Part shown: one piece after another, positions 26,243-35,292 of the stretch
Layout of the letters: every line of letters begins with the position of its first letter
How positions within the stretch are numbered: the first letter of the stretch is position 1
Position numbers and translations under genes: made by a program
Source: Homoserinimonas sp.
Lineage (GTDB): Bacteria > Actinomycetota > Actinomycetes > Actinomycetales > Microbacteriaceae
NCBI GenBank assembly: GCA_023957835.1
Contig: JAMLGP010000001.1
Span: 1,481,575 to 1,545,574 of the forward strand
DNA length: 64,000 bases
Direction of reading: 5' to 3'
Notes under the pieces: model-generated
The model's input: the letters and a program-made list of their open reading frames with translations, nothing else
What the model was told of the DNA's origin: nothing
Database searches by the model: none

Positions 26243-27310
26243 TCAGGACTTGCTCTGGGTTAGTCGTTTTGAAAGCCCCAGTTCCTGAGCACCGAGGTTC
26301 GCGAAATAGGCTTCAACGTCTTCGTGCTTCACTTCGGCAAGCGATGCGGGAGACCAGCGGGGTTTTCGATCCTTGTCAATCACCTGGGCGCGAATTCCCT
26401 CGATCATTTCCGGATTCTGAATGAACCGGCAGGAGACCCGATAGTCCTGGTCGAGAACTTCTTCGAGGCTCTTCGCGCTCTTCGCCCGTCGAACCGACTC
26501 GAGGGCGACGCTCACTCCGATGGGCGACTTGGTGAGAATAACCTCGGCGGTTTCCCTTGCCCTCGGCACGGAAGAGTCCTGCAGTCTGGCCACGATCGTC
26601 GAGGCATCTGAACCCGCATAACACTCGTCAATCCAGCTGCGCTGCGCAAACAGCGGGGAGTCCGGAGGTGCGGTTTCTATCGCTGCGAGAGCGCTCTGCA
26701 GATCGGTGTGCTCGAGCGCCTCCGACAGAGCCGGGATCCAGTCACTGTGGATGTAGTGGTCGGCGAAGCCAAGAGCTATAGCGTCCGAACCGTTGCCCAC
26801 CGCGCCGGTCATGGCCAGGTGCGTGCCGAGTTCGCCGGGGGCGCGGGAAAGCAGGAAGCTGCCTCCGACATCCGGAGCGAAGCCGATCCCGACCTCTGGC
26901 ATTCCGAACTTGGTTCGCTCCGTGACTATCCGCACACTGCCGTGTGCGGAAACGCCGATTCCGCCGCCGAGGACGATTCCGTCCATCACCGCGATGTAGG
27001 GCTTGGGAAAGCTAGCGATTGCGGCGTTGAGTCGATACTCATCCCGCCAGAAGAGCCTGCTGCCATCTCCGCCCGCCAGGGCGTCGTGGTACATGCCGAC
27101 GATGTCGCCGCCGGCGCAGAGTCCCCGATCTCCCGCCCCGGTAAGCAGGACCTTTTCGATCGAATCGTCTCTCGCCCAGCGGTCGAGAGCGGCAGCCATT
27201 AGGTTGACCATTTTCCTGGTCAGGGCGTTGAGCGCCCTCGGTCGATTGAGAATTATTCGACCGAGGCTCCCGGTCTGGCTGACCTGGACTTCTTCGTCCG
27301 CGGGCTCCAT
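26243..27310 (-). CDS. 3-hydroxyisobutyryl-CoA hydrolase
   Basis: The 355-residue crotonase-fold protein is longer than hydratases and carries the HIBCH signature: MDGIVLGGGIG near residue 109, MPEVGIGFAPDVGGSF near residue 136, and LAMTG. It releases free 3-hydroxyisobutyrate from its CoA ester, the step specific to valine catabolism. It lies 12 bases after the acyl-CoA dehydrogenase gene and 46 bases before mmsB. Confidence 0.9.
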   Translation of the reverse strand: MEPADEEVQVSQTGSLGRIILNRPRALNALTRKMVNLMAAALDRWARDDSIEKVLLTGAGDRGLCAGGDIVGMYHDALAGGDGSRLFWRDEYRLNAAIASFPKPYIAVMDGIVLGGGIGVSAHGSVRIVTERTKFGMPEVGIGFAPDVGGSFLLSRAPGELGTHLAMTGAVGNGSDAIALGFADHYIHSDWIPALSEALEHTDLQSALAAIETAPPDSPLFAQRSWIDECYAGSDASTIVARLQDSSVPRARETAEVILTKSPIGVSVALESVRRAKSAKSLEEVLDQDYRVSCRFIQNPEMIEGIRAQVIDKDRKPRWSPASLAEVKHEDVEAYFANLGAQELGLSKRLTQSKS

Positions 27311-27322
27311 CTATCCTCCGGC

Positions 27323-28459
27323 CTATTTGCTTAGAAGGCTTCGGCCGACGATGAGTAGCATGACCTCATTTGCACCTTCGAGGATCCGGTGCACTCTCAG
27401 GTCGCGAGCTAATCGCTCCAGACCGTACTCCCTCAGATAACCGTAGCCCCCATGCAACTGGATGGCGGAGTCGACCACCCAATACCCCGCTTCGGTCGCA
27501 ACCCGCTTCGCCATTGCGCAGAGCCGAATCTTGTCATCGTCCCCCGCGTCCAGAGCGGCAGCAGCCCTGCTCAGGAGAGTGCGGGCGGTCTCAAGCTGGG
27601 TGTCCATTTCCGCGAGGGTGAATAGCACCGATTGCTGGTCAACGAGCGGTCCGCCGAAAGCCTGCCTGCTCTTTACGTGCTCGACGGTCTGCTCAAGCGC
27701 CGCCTGGCCCGCGCCGATAGAGCAGGCTCCAATATTGAGGCGGCCGCCGTTGAGTCCGTTGAGCGCGATTGCGAAGCCTTCTCCCTCGGTAGCGAGAAGG
27801 TTTGCGGCCGGTACCCGGACATCCTCGAAAATAACCTGTCTGGTCGGCTGGGCGTGCCAGCCCATTTTCTTTTCAAGCAGGCCGAAGCTTAAACCTTTGG
27901 TTCCGTCTGGAACCAAAATTGCGCTGATTCCGTGGCTGCCTTTGCCGCCGGTTCTGGCCATGACAACGTAGATTGCGGAGCTTCCCGCCCCGGAAATGAA
28001 TTGCTTCGTGCCGTTGATGACGTATTCGTCGCCTTCGCGCACTGCCGTGGTGCTGAGTGCGGCGGCATCCGATCCGGCGCCGGGTTCGGTGAGGCAATAG
28101 CTGCCGAGGTGTTCCATGGTTGCGAGCTTCGGAATCCATTCCTGCCGCTGGGTGTCGTTTCCGTAGTGGTCAATCATCCAGGCGACCATGTTGTGGATCG
28201 AGATGTAGGAGGCGATAGTGGGGTCTGCTTTGGCGAGCTCCTCGAAGATCAATACCGCGTCTGACCTGCTGAGGCCCGAGCCGCCGAGCTCCTCACTGCA
28301 GTACATGGCGCCCATGCCGAGCTCGCCGGCGTGTGCGAGGACTTCCAGTGGAAAGTGGCTGTTCTCGTCCCATTCGGCTGCCCTTAGGGCAAGTTCATCG
28401 GCGGCGAACTGCCGAACCATTTCGACCAGAGCTTTTTGGTCCTCGCTTATGGCGTACAC
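27323..28459 (-). CDS. Acyl-CoA dehydrogenase, isobutyryl-CoA type
   Basis: The 378-residue flavoenzyme shows YCLTEPGAGSDAA near residue 123 and ILEGANEVMLLIVGRSLL at the C-terminus, both close to isobutyryl-CoA dehydrogenase (ACAD8). FAD-binding and dimer motifs GGYGYLREYGLERLARDLRVHRI are intact. It oxidises isobutyryl-CoA to methacrylyl-CoA and passes electrons to ETF, whose genes are divergent. It is the first gene of the seven-gene operon. Confidence 0.9.
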   Translation of the reverse strand: MYAISEDQKALVEMVRQFAADELALRAAEWDENSHFPLEVLAHAGELGMGAMYCSEELGGSGLSRSDAVLIFEELAKADPTIASYISIHNMVAWMIDHYGNDTQRQEWIPKLATMEHLGSYCLTEPGAGSDAAALSTTAVREGDEYVINGTKQFISGAGSSAIYVVMARTGGKGSHGISAILVPDGTKGLSFGLLEKKMGWHAQPTRQVIFEDVRVPAANLLATEGEGFAIALNGLNGGRLNIGACSIGAGQAALEQTVEHVKSRQAFGGPLVDQQSVLFTLAEMDTQLETARTLLSRAAAALDAGDDDKIRLCAMAKRVATEAGYWVVDSAIQLHGGYGYLREYGLERLARDLRVHRILEGANEVMLLIVGRSLLSK

Positions 28460-28511
28460 GCGACCCCTTCAAAGTCGGACTGGGATTGTGTCCCGCCGAC
28501 AACTTACAATT

Positions 28512-28529
28512 TAGTAGGACATCCAACTA
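28512..28529. promoter_or_regulatory. 18-bp operator-like palindrome between the valine and etf operons
   Basis: TAGTAGGACATCCAACTA is a palindrome with one mismatched pair. It lies about 50 bases upstream of the acyl-CoA dehydrogenase start and about 60 bases upstream of etfB. Its size and symmetry fit a dimeric repressor (GntR or TetR type). No regulator gene is adjacent. Confidence 0.6.
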
Positions 28530-28590
28530 TATCGCGATGCTCCAATCGATCACGTTCGAGGTTCGAATCAATGGTGGAATGGTAGGCATG

Positions 28591-29367
28591 ATGAAGATTG
28601 CAGTTCTCGTGAAGCAGGTACCGGATACCTGGAGCGACCGAAAGATCGACCCCGGAACCAAGAGGGTCGACCGCAGCAAAGATCAGGTCATCGACGAGAT
28701 CAATGAAAAGGCTGTCGAAGTGGCCCTGCAGGTCAAAGAGGCTCAGGATGCCGAAGTCGTGGTCGTGACCATGGGACCCTCGAGCGCTCAGGACGGATTG
28801 CGCAAGATGCTCGCGATGGGTGCGGATTCAGGAATTCACATAGTGGATGACGCCTTCGGCGGTTCGGATGCGATGCAGACTTCGGCAGCCCTGGCCGCCG
28901 CGCTCAAAGACAAGGGCTTCGACCTCGTTGTTGCCGGCAATGAGTCGACGGATGGCCGCACGGCAGCGGTTCCGGCGATGCTCGCGGAGCGGCTCGGACT
29001 CGCTCAACTGACCTTCCTGCGCACCCTCGAGGTCAAGAACGGCGTAGCCACCGGCGAGCGCCTGCTGCCAAACGGGAACGCGACCGTGAGCGCCGCACTG
29101 CCGGCCCTGGTTTCGGTGACCGAGCAGATCGCCGAGGCCAGATACCCGAACTTCAAGGGGATTCTCGCGGCCAAGAAGAAGCCGATCGAATCGATCGCGC
29201 TCTCCGGTCTTGGAATCGATGCTTCACAGGCAGGAGGCGCGAACTCCTGGTCGGTCGTCGAAACCGTAACCCCGAAGCCGCCGCGCGAAGGCGGAACGAT
29301 CATCAAGGATGACGGAACCGCAGGACAACAATTGGCCGACTACCTCGCCAAGGCGAATCTGATCTAG
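28591..29367 (+). CDS. etfB: Electron transfer flavoprotein beta subunit
   Basis: Starting at MKIAVLVKQVPDTW gives 258 residues, the usual ETF-beta length; ATGs at 28588 and 28579 are alternatives. Motifs include AMGADSGIHI, DLVVAGNESTDGRTAAVPAM and the late YPNFKGILAAKKKP. ETF takes electrons from acyl-CoA dehydrogenases. The gene is divergent from an isobutyryl-CoA dehydrogenase-like gene and 11 bases before etfA. A longer frame to 28333 is antisense to the dehydrogenase and was rejected. Confidence 0.92.
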   Translation: MKIAVLVKQVPDTWSDRKIDPGTKRVDRSKDQVIDEINEKAVEVALQVKEAQDAEVVVVTMGPSSAQDGLRKMLAMGADSGIHIVDDAFGGSDAMQTSAALAAALKDKGFDLVVAGNESTDGRTAAVPAMLAERLGLAQLTFLRTLEVKNGVATGERLLPNGNATVSAALPALVSVTEQIAEARYPNFKGILAAKKKPIESIALSGLGIDASQAGGANSWSVVETVTPKPPREGGTIIKDDGTAGQQLADYLAKANLI

Positions 29368-29378
29368 GGAGCAGCAAA

Positions 29379-30329
29379 ATGACTCAGGTACTCGTATTGG
29401 TTGAGACTGCGGACGGCGCTCCGGTCGCGGCAACGGCAGAACAGTTCGCGGCGGCTGCAATCCTCGGCGAACCGGCGGCAGTAGTCGTAGGGAAGGACGC
29501 TTCGAAAGCGGCAGGTGCCCTCGGTAAGCTCGGCGCAGTCAAGGTTTACGCTGCCGACGGCGACTTCGACGCTCGGCTGGTTACTCCGCAGGTTGCTGCG
29601 CTCGCAGCGGCAGTAGAGGCAGCGAAACCGTCAGCGGTGATCGTCGGCTCCGGCCCGGATGCCCGCGAAGCAGGGGCGAGACTTGCGGTTCGAGTCGGTG
29701 GCGCTTACCAGAGCGACGTGATCGGCATCAGCAAGGACGCCCTGGTAACCCAGCAGGCCTTCGGTGGAGCCTTCACTGTGACCGCTTCCGGAAAGGGAGT
29801 GCAGGTGATCTCGCTGAGGGAGCACTCGATTGAAGGATCTGCTCCGGCTGCCGCCGGCGAACTTGTCAAGCTGGATATCTCCGGCGACTCGACCCCGTTC
29901 GCGAAGATCGAGTCGAAGCAGACCGAAGCAACCGCGAGCGAGCGGCCGAGCCTGCAGGCGGCCGACATTGTGGTCTCCGGCGGCCGCGGCCTCGGCTCGA
30001 AGGAAAAGTTCGCGCTAATGGAGGAGCTCGCCGACACTCTCGGTGCCGCCCTAGGCGCTTCGAGGGCAGCCGTAGACGCGGGTTATTGCGAGCACAATAT
30101 GCAGGTCGGCCAGACCGGAACCACCGTCTCGCCGAACCTCTACATTGCGGTCGGAATCTCCGGCGCGATCCAGCACCTCGCCGGAATGCAAAGCTCCAAG
30201 ACCATCGTGGCAATCAACAAGGACCCGAACGTTCCAATCTTCGACATTGCGGACTTTGGAATCGTCGGCGATCTGTTCCAGGTCGTGCCCCAGTTCATTG
30301 AGGCGGTCAAGGTGAGGAAGAACGGATGA
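29379..30329 (+). CDS. etfA: Electron transfer flavoprotein alpha subunit
   Basis: The 316-residue protein has the C-terminal FAD domain of ETF-alpha: [47 protein letters not shown] and [19 protein letters not shown]. It pairs with EtfB to carry electrons from flavin dehydrogenases to the respiratory chain. Its stop overlaps the start of the cytochrome b gene by 4 bases. Confidence 0.94.
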   Translation: MTQVLVLVETADGAPVAATAEQFAAAAILGEPAAVVVGKDASKAAGALGKLGAVKVYAADGDFDARLVTPQVAALAAAVEAAKPSAVIVGSGPDAREAGARLAVRVGGAYQSDVIGISKDALVTQQAFGGAFTVTASGKGVQVISLREHSIEGSAPAAAGELVKLDISGDSTPFAKIESKQTEATASERPSLQAADIVVSGGRGLGSKEKFALMEELADTLGAALGASRAAVDAGYCEHNMQVGQTGTTVSPNLYIAVGISGAIQHLAGMQSSKTIVAINKDPNVPIFDIADFGIVGDLFQVVPQFIEAVKVRKNG

Positions 30330-31246
30330 GCTGGGCAGCGTTCAGATCCAGCAAGTGGTTCAGACTCGTCTGGATCATTCCGGCACTGCTGGTCGCGTTC
30401 GTTGCCGTCGTGCTGCTCGCGAACTGGCTGCGCGGCATCCCCGCGGTCGCTGACTTCATTGAACAGTATCCGGGCAGGGACCCGGCGAATGAGGCCGCGG
30501 AGCCCGGTTTTCCGGCCTGGCTCGCCTGGCAGCACGCGCTCAATGCCTTCCTGATCCTGTTCGTCATCAAGTCGGGACTACTAATCAGAACTACAAAGCG
30601 ACCGGCCGCCTACTGGACCAGAAACAACACCGGTCTGCTTCGCACCAAGAACGAGCCGGTGCGAATCAGCCTCAACCACTGGTTCCACGTCGGAATCGAC
30701 TCGCTGTGGCTGATCAACGGCGTCGTCTTCTATGTGCTGCTGTTCGTAAGCGGCCAGTGGGTGCGGATCGTCCCGAGAAGCTGGGAGGCATTCCCCCACG
30801 CGGTTTCGGTCGCGATCCAGTACGCCTCGCTCAACTGGCCGGCGGAGGCGGGCTGGGTAAACTACAACGCCCTTCAGGTCTTCGCCTACTTTGCAACCGT
30901 GTTCATCGCCGCACCGCTCGCGATCATCACCGGTCTCCGAATGACTCCGGGACTAGCCGAGCGCTGGAAGCCGCTTGAGCGGATCTACCCGGTGAACCTC
31001 GCGAGGCTCCTGCACTTCCCGATCATGATCTACTTCCTGCTGTTCATCTTCGTGCACGTGTTCCTCGTGCTCACCACCGGGGCAATCAACAACCTCAACC
31101 ACATGTATGCGATCAGGAACGACGAATCCTGGCTCGGGCTGATTTGGTTCGGTGTCTCGATCGTGGTCATGGCTGTTGCCTGGGTGGCGCTGCGACCTTC
31201 GATCCTGTCGATGATCGCGGGCCTCGGCGGCAAGGTGCGCCGCTAG
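30326..31246 (+). CDS. Cytochrome b/b6-domain membrane protein coupled to etfBA
   Basis: The 306-residue protein has about five or six membrane spans. Histidines that could bind b-type heme sit in or beside them: AWQHALNAF near residue 72, NHWFHVGID near residue 115 and [19 protein letters not shown] near residue 230. This resembles the gamma subunits of formate dehydrogenase and hydrogenase-type cytochromes b. The ATG overlaps the etfA stop, so it is made together with ETF. It may take electrons from ETF to quinone or serve another partner; no ETF-quinone oxidoreductase gene is seen in the window. Confidence 0.78.
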   Translation: MSWAAFRSSKWFRLVWIIPALLVAFVAVVLLANWLRGIPAVADFIEQYPGRDPANEAAEPGFPAWLAWQHALNAFLILFVIKSGLLIRTTKRPAAYWTRNNTGLLRTKNEPVRISLNHWFHVGIDSLWLINGVVFYVLLFVSGQWVRIVPRSWEAFPHAVSVAIQYASLNWPAEAGWVNYNALQVFAYFATVFIAAPLAIITGLRMTPGLAERWKPLERIYPVNLARLLHFPIMIYFLLFIFVHVFLVLTTGAINNLNHMYAIRNDESWLGLIWFGVSIVVMAVAWVALRPSILSMIAGLGGKVRR

Positions 31247-31299
31247 GTTCGCGAGTAGCATTGCACTTCTGCGCTAAAGGGAAGTGATGGGCGATTCAG

Positions 31300-32055
31300 A
31301 TGCAGTTTCGATCGTTTGCCGCAATCGGGGACAGCTTTACCGAAGGGGTCGGTGATCCCCTCCCAGACGGCAGAGTGCGCGGCTGGGCGGATCTGGTAGC
31401 CATGGGCCTGGCCGCCGATGCTGCTAGTCGTGGCGAAGATTTCGGCTACGCCAACCTCGCAATCAGGGGAAGGCTGCTCGGGCCGATTGTTGACGAGCAG
31501 CTCGAACCTGCCATCAAACTCGCGCCGGAGCTGCTGAGCCTCAACGGCGGCGGAAACGACATCATGCGGCCGAAAGTGACGATCGAGTGGGTGGCTGCCG
31601 AGCTCGCTAGAGCAGCCGAGAAGGCGGTCGATGCCGGCATCCACGTCCTGCTGCTCAGCGGCGGCAACCCGACCAAACACATCCCCATGGGCAAGAAGTT
31701 CAAGGAGCGCGGGGATGCCCTCGCCGCAGAAGTGCTTAGGCAGGTTCCGCCCGGCGGTGTCACCTTCGTCGACAACTGGGCCGATGCCGAACTCACCGAT
31801 CTGCGCTACTGGTCGGTCGACAAACTGCACCTGAATCCGCTCGGACATCGCAAAGTCGCAACCAACGTGCTCACCGCCCTCGGCGTGCCGGTTCCGGACT
31901 GGGGTGAGGAGCCACCCGAAATCAAGCGGCCGGGTAACGCCGCCTACTGGGCGAAGTTCGTCCTGCCCTGGATCGGCAGGCGACTGACCGGCAGGTCTTC
32001 CGGAGACGGCCGAAGCGCGAAGCGGCCGAGCTTGCTGCCGGTTGAGTTGAGCTAG
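31300..32055 (+). CDS. SGNH/GDSL hydrolase
   Basis: The 251-residue protein has block I GDSFTEG with the nucleophilic Ser near residue 12, block III LNGGGNDI near residue 85 and block V DKLHLNPLGH with the catalytic Asp and His near residue 180. It is an esterase or lipase of unknown substrate. No signal peptide is seen, so it appears cytoplasmic. Confidence 0.88.
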   Translation: MQFRSFAAIGDSFTEGVGDPLPDGRVRGWADLVAMGLAADAASRGEDFGYANLAIRGRLLGPIVDEQLEPAIKLAPELLSLNGGGNDIMRPKVTIEWVAAELARAAEKAVDAGIHVLLLSGGNPTKHIPMGKKFKERGDALAAEVLRQVPPGGVTFVDNWADAELTDLRYWSVDKLHLNPLGHRKVATNVLTALGVPVPDWGEEPPEIKRPGNAAYWAKFVLPWIGRRLTGRSSGDGRSAKRPSLLPVELS

Positions 32056-32129
32056 CGAAGCGGAAAATTTTGCGCACTGCCATAGCCGATTCATAGAAAA
32101 CTCAAAGGATCGGCACCTATCCATTTCTC

Positions 32130-33146
32130 ATGACCAGAAAGCACGATTGGCCCTGGATAGTCGCAGCGGTTGCCGCCGCCAGCGTCCTCGCAATACTCCT
32201 TTGGGCTCTGTTCAGCTATCTCACCGTGTGGAGATTCGACTCGCAAACCGAGCCCACCGGGACTCCCAGCTCCGGCGCGACATCCGAACCCGCGAGTCAG
32301 GTCAGTCTTGAGGAGGGATCGCACGCATACACCATGCAGTGGGGCGGCCTGCAGCGCAGTTATCGGGTTTTCGTGCCACAGGGGCTAAGCGGACCGGCTC
32401 CGCTTGTGGTCATGCTTCACGGCGGTGGCGGCAGCGGGGCACACGCCGAAAAGGCGTACGGCTGGGATCAGCTTGCGGCCAGCCAGGGGTTCGTAGTTGC
32501 CTACCCGAGCGGCCTCGGCGCGGCGGTGAGCGCGTGGAACGTGGACGGCGGCGGCGACTCCGACCGCAATTGCTGCGGCCAGTCCGGTCGAACCGGAGTT
32601 GATGACGTCGGCTTCGTGCTCAACATGGTCAGGACGATCCAGGCCGACCTGCCGATAGACGCCAACCGGATTTTCGCAACCGGCATGAGCAACGGCGGGA
32701 TCCTCAGCTACAGCCTCGCCTGCGAGTCTGACGTTTTCGCAGCAATCGGGCCGACCTCTGCAACCATGCTCGTCGACTGTCCGAACCCGAACCCGATATC
32801 GGTAATCCACATCCACGGACTGCTCGACACCTCGGTGCCGTTCGACGGAAGCAAAGGCGGAGGCATGGCCAGCATTGACGGTCCACCGATCGAGACTGTG
32901 ATCTCTGCCTGGCGGAAAACCGACTCCTGTGCCGCACCCTCGGTCAGCACCGAAGGAGTCGTTACGACTTCAATCGCTCAGTGCGCAGACGGCAGGACAG
33001 TCGAACTGATCACGGTCGCGGATGCCGGACACAGCTGGCCGGGCACCCCACCATCCGAGCAACAGGGCTCGGCACCGACATCAAGCGCCCCGATCGAGTC
33101 GACCCAGGTCATTTGGCAGTTCTTCGCCTCACATCCGAAGGGCTGA
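32130..33146 (+). CDS. Secreted or membrane-anchored PHB-depolymerase/feruloyl-type esterase
   Basis: The 338-residue protein has an N-terminal hydrophobic anchor (about residues 8-30), a Pro/Thr/Ser-rich linker and an alpha/beta hydrolase domain. The oxyanion motif MLHGGGGSG, the nucleophile in TGMSNGG near residue 188, and IHIHGLLDTSVPF and DAGHSWPG place it in the LpqC-like esterase family. It would act outside the membrane on esters. The last 18 bases overlap the convergent hydrolase gene. Confidence 0.82.
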   Translation: MTRKHDWPWIVAAVAAASVLAILLWALFSYLTVWRFDSQTEPTGTPSSGATSEPASQVSLEEGSHAYTMQWGGLQRSYRVFVPQGLSGPAPLVVMLHGGGGSGAHAEKAYGWDQLAASQGFVVAYPSGLGAAVSAWNVDGGGDSDRNCCGQSGRTGVDDVGFVLNMVRTIQADLPIDANRIFATGMSNGGILSYSLACESDVFAAIGPTSATMLVDCPNPNPISVIHIHGLLDTSVPFDGSKGGGMASIDGPPIETVISAWRKTDSCAAPSVSTEGVVTTSIAQCADGRTVELITVADAGHSWPGTPPSEQQGSAPTSSAPIESTQVIWQFFASHPKG

Positions 33147-33908
33147 GCGGAGAGTTTCGAAGGCGGGTTCGCGCGGGTCGAGGTAGCCGTAGTGGCCCTC
33201 GCCAGGAAGTTCGAGATAGTCGTGCGGAATCCCGGCCCTCTCAAGCGCAGCGCTAAGGCTGCGCGACTGCGAAACCGCTACCGCAGTGTCCTCGCTGCCA
33301 TGGATGATGACCCGACGGGCGTGACCGGAGATGTTGCTGGTCAGTGCGGCATCCGCATAAATGGCCAGGTCCTCCTCGGGCCGCGCGCCGAGCCACTGGG
33401 CGATACCGCCTTCGTCCCAGTTTTCGCGGCTGGCCTCGGCAAGATCGCTCACCGGAGCAAGCAGTACCGCGAGGTCGATCTCGGGTCTGGACGCCATGAT
33501 CTCGGCCAGATAGCCGCCTGCTGAATGGCCAAAGACCGTCACGGTCGAGGGGTGATAGAGCTCAAGCACTCTATCGAGCGCGAGGTCGAGATCGGCGAGG
33601 GTCGCCTCTCGGCCTTTGATGCCGCGCCGATACTCGAGGTTCACGACCGCGAATCCGTCCCCGGCAAGCTGCCTCGACATTGCGGTATGGAGGGAGCTGT
33701 CGTACTCCTGCAGAAAATAGCCGCCGTGGATGCCGATCACGATTTCGCGATAGCTGCCGGTTGCGCGACTCGCCCACAGGTCGAAGCACTGATCCGGATC
33801 ATCTCCGTAGCGGACGGTCTCCAGCGGAGCCTGCGGCAAGTCGCGCCTTGAAGCATCCCGGGCCGCGAGCGCATTGAACCACTCGCCGAGATCATCCGGA
33901 TCGCGCAT
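33129..33908 (-). CDS. Alpha/beta hydrolase
   Basis: The 259-residue protein has GIHGGYFLQEYDSS (oxyanion region), the nucleophile elbow FGHSAGGYLAE with Ser near residue 129, and a late GEGHYGYLDP with the probable catalytic His. It is a cytoplasmic esterase or peptidase-like hydrolase of unknown substrate. It ends convergently inside the stop region of the upstream esterase. Confidence 0.85.
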   Translation of the reverse strand: MRDPDDLGEWFNALAARDASRRDLPQAPLETVRYGDDPDQCFDLWASRATGSYREIVIGIHGGYFLQEYDSSLHTAMSRQLAGDGFAVVNLEYRRGIKGREATLADLDLALDRVLELYHPSTVTVFGHSAGGYLAEIMASRPEIDLAVLLAPVSDLAEASRENWDEGGIAQWLGARPEEDLAIYADAALTSNISGHARRVIIHGSEDTAVAVSQSRSLSAALERAGIPHDYLELPGEGHYGYLDPREPAFETLRSALRM

Positions 33909-33936
33909 TCAGTAATTATCCCGTTTGCGGGCCGAG

Positions 33937-34974
33937 TTACCCCGCCTCGGGGAGCAGGCCGAGCTCGATCAGGCTATCGGCGGTAGCCATGATCGCCTCC
34001 TCGTTCGACCGGGGCTTCCAGCCGAGCAGGCTCTTCGCCTTCTGGTTTGACACCTCGCGGTGATTGCCGAGTCTGCGGGCCATTTCCCGCAGCGAAGGGT
34101 CGGCTGCGGCTGCCACTCGCACCATCCAGTCCGGCAAGACTCGGGTGGGCACCTTTCGCGCTGCCGGGCCGAGGCGCTCCCGCAGAAGGGCGGCTATTTG
34201 CGGGATTGCGAGCATTCCGTCTGCGACCGCGAGGAAGCGCTCGCCGGCGGCTCGGGCCTCCGTCATCGCCCGCAAATGCAGGTCGGCGACATCGCGAACA
34301 TCGACCAGGCCGAAAGTGATTTTCGGCAGTCCAGGCGCAGCGCCCTTTAGCAGCCTGAGTACCAGATCGATCGAGGTCGAAGTGTCCGGGCCGAGGGCCG
34401 GGCCGAGGATCCCCACCGGGTTCACGACCGCAAGCTCGAGACCGCTGCCTTCGCCTCGAACGTAGTCCCAGGCGGCACGCTCGGCGAGAGTCTTCGATTT
34501 AACGTATGCGCTCACCGGGCCGGTCGGATCGGTCCAGTCTTCTTCGGTGTAGGGCCTCGTGAGCACCTCGGTTCCATAGCCGACCGCGGCGAAAGAGGAT
34601 GTGAGCACTACCCGTTTCACCCCCGCCTGCTTTGCTGCTCGCAGCACCCTAAGTGCACCGTCGCGTGCTGGCACGATGATTTCGTTCTCGTCCTTCGGGT
34701 CGCGCGCGGGGAAGGGGGATGCGATGTGGAGAATGTATTCGCAGCCGGCCGCGGCATCCGCCCATCCAGCGTCTTCGAGAAGATTTGCGGTCGCGAATTC
34801 AAGCTTGCCGCCGGGCTTCGCGCCTGCACGCTCGAGCATCGCGCGCACTTCGGGCTCACGATCAGGCGATCGGACGGTCGCGCGTACCCGGTAGCCCGCG
34901 TTCAGCAGGGCGAGAACGCAATGCCCGCCGAGGAAGCCAGAACCTCCGGTCACCAGAACCAGTTCATTGCTCAT
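33937..34974 (-). CDS. NAD(P)-dependent extended SDR reductase (dihydroflavonol-reductase-like)
   Basis: The 345-residue protein begins with the Rossmann motif VTGGSGFLGGHCVLAL and has the active-site Tyr-Lys pair in SAYVKSKTLAERAAW near residue 158. RATVRSPDR suggests NADP binding. Family members reduce aldehydes or ketones such as methylglyoxal or flavonols; the substrate is unknown. It sits 54 bases after a TfoX-like gene in the same direction. Confidence 0.86.
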   Translation of the reverse strand: MSNELVLVTGGSGFLGGHCVLALLNAGYRVRATVRSPDREPEVRAMLERAGAKPGGKLEFATANLLEDAGWADAAAGCEYILHIASPFPARDPKDENEIIVPARDGALRVLRAAKQAGVKRVVLTSSFAAVGYGTEVLTRPYTEEDWTDPTGPVSAYVKSKTLAERAAWDYVRGEGSGLELAVVNPVGILGPALGPDTSTSIDLVLRLLKGAAPGLPKITFGLVDVRDVADLHLRAMTEARAAGERFLAVADGMLAIPQIAALLRERLGPAARKVPTRVLPDWMVRVAAAADPSLREMARRLGNHREVSNQKAKSLLGWKPRSNEEAIMATADSLIELGLLPEAG

Positions 34975-35028
34975 TTCGGCCCCTTCTTCAAAACGCCGAT
35001 GCTCCTGAATCGAGGGTAAGACCTGCGG

Positions 35029-35292
35029 CTACCCGGCGTTAGCCCTGTTGTGCCATTTCGCCGCCAGCTCGTCTCTGCGCTCCTGCGGCATTTGCATCCA
35101 GCGGACCCCTGCAACGGCTCCTTCAAGAGCTAGGTACGAGTGAGTGCAGTCATGCAGTCCGGCGGCTTCAAGTCGAAGAGTCGCCTCGAACGGGCCGATT
35201 TCGATTAGTGAGTCGAGCGATTCGATGCCTACGTCTCGCAGGTGCCTGGCGAGAACCGGGCCGATGTTTACGGCATCCTCAAGTTTTGGCAT
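35029..35292 (-). CDS. TfoX C-terminal-domain protein
   Basis: This 87-residue protein carries only the TfoX/Sxy C-terminal helix-hairpin-helix-like domain (VNIGPVLARHLRDVGIESLDSL). The domain is fused to a larger protein in competence regulators, but stand-alone copies are common and of unknown role. Its start overlaps the end of the MFS gene by 14 bases. Confidence 0.8.
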   Translation of the reverse strand: MPKLEDAVNIGPVLARHLRDVGIESLDSLIEIGPFEATLRLEAAGLHDCTHSYLALEGAVAGVRWMQMPQERRDELAAKWHNRANAG

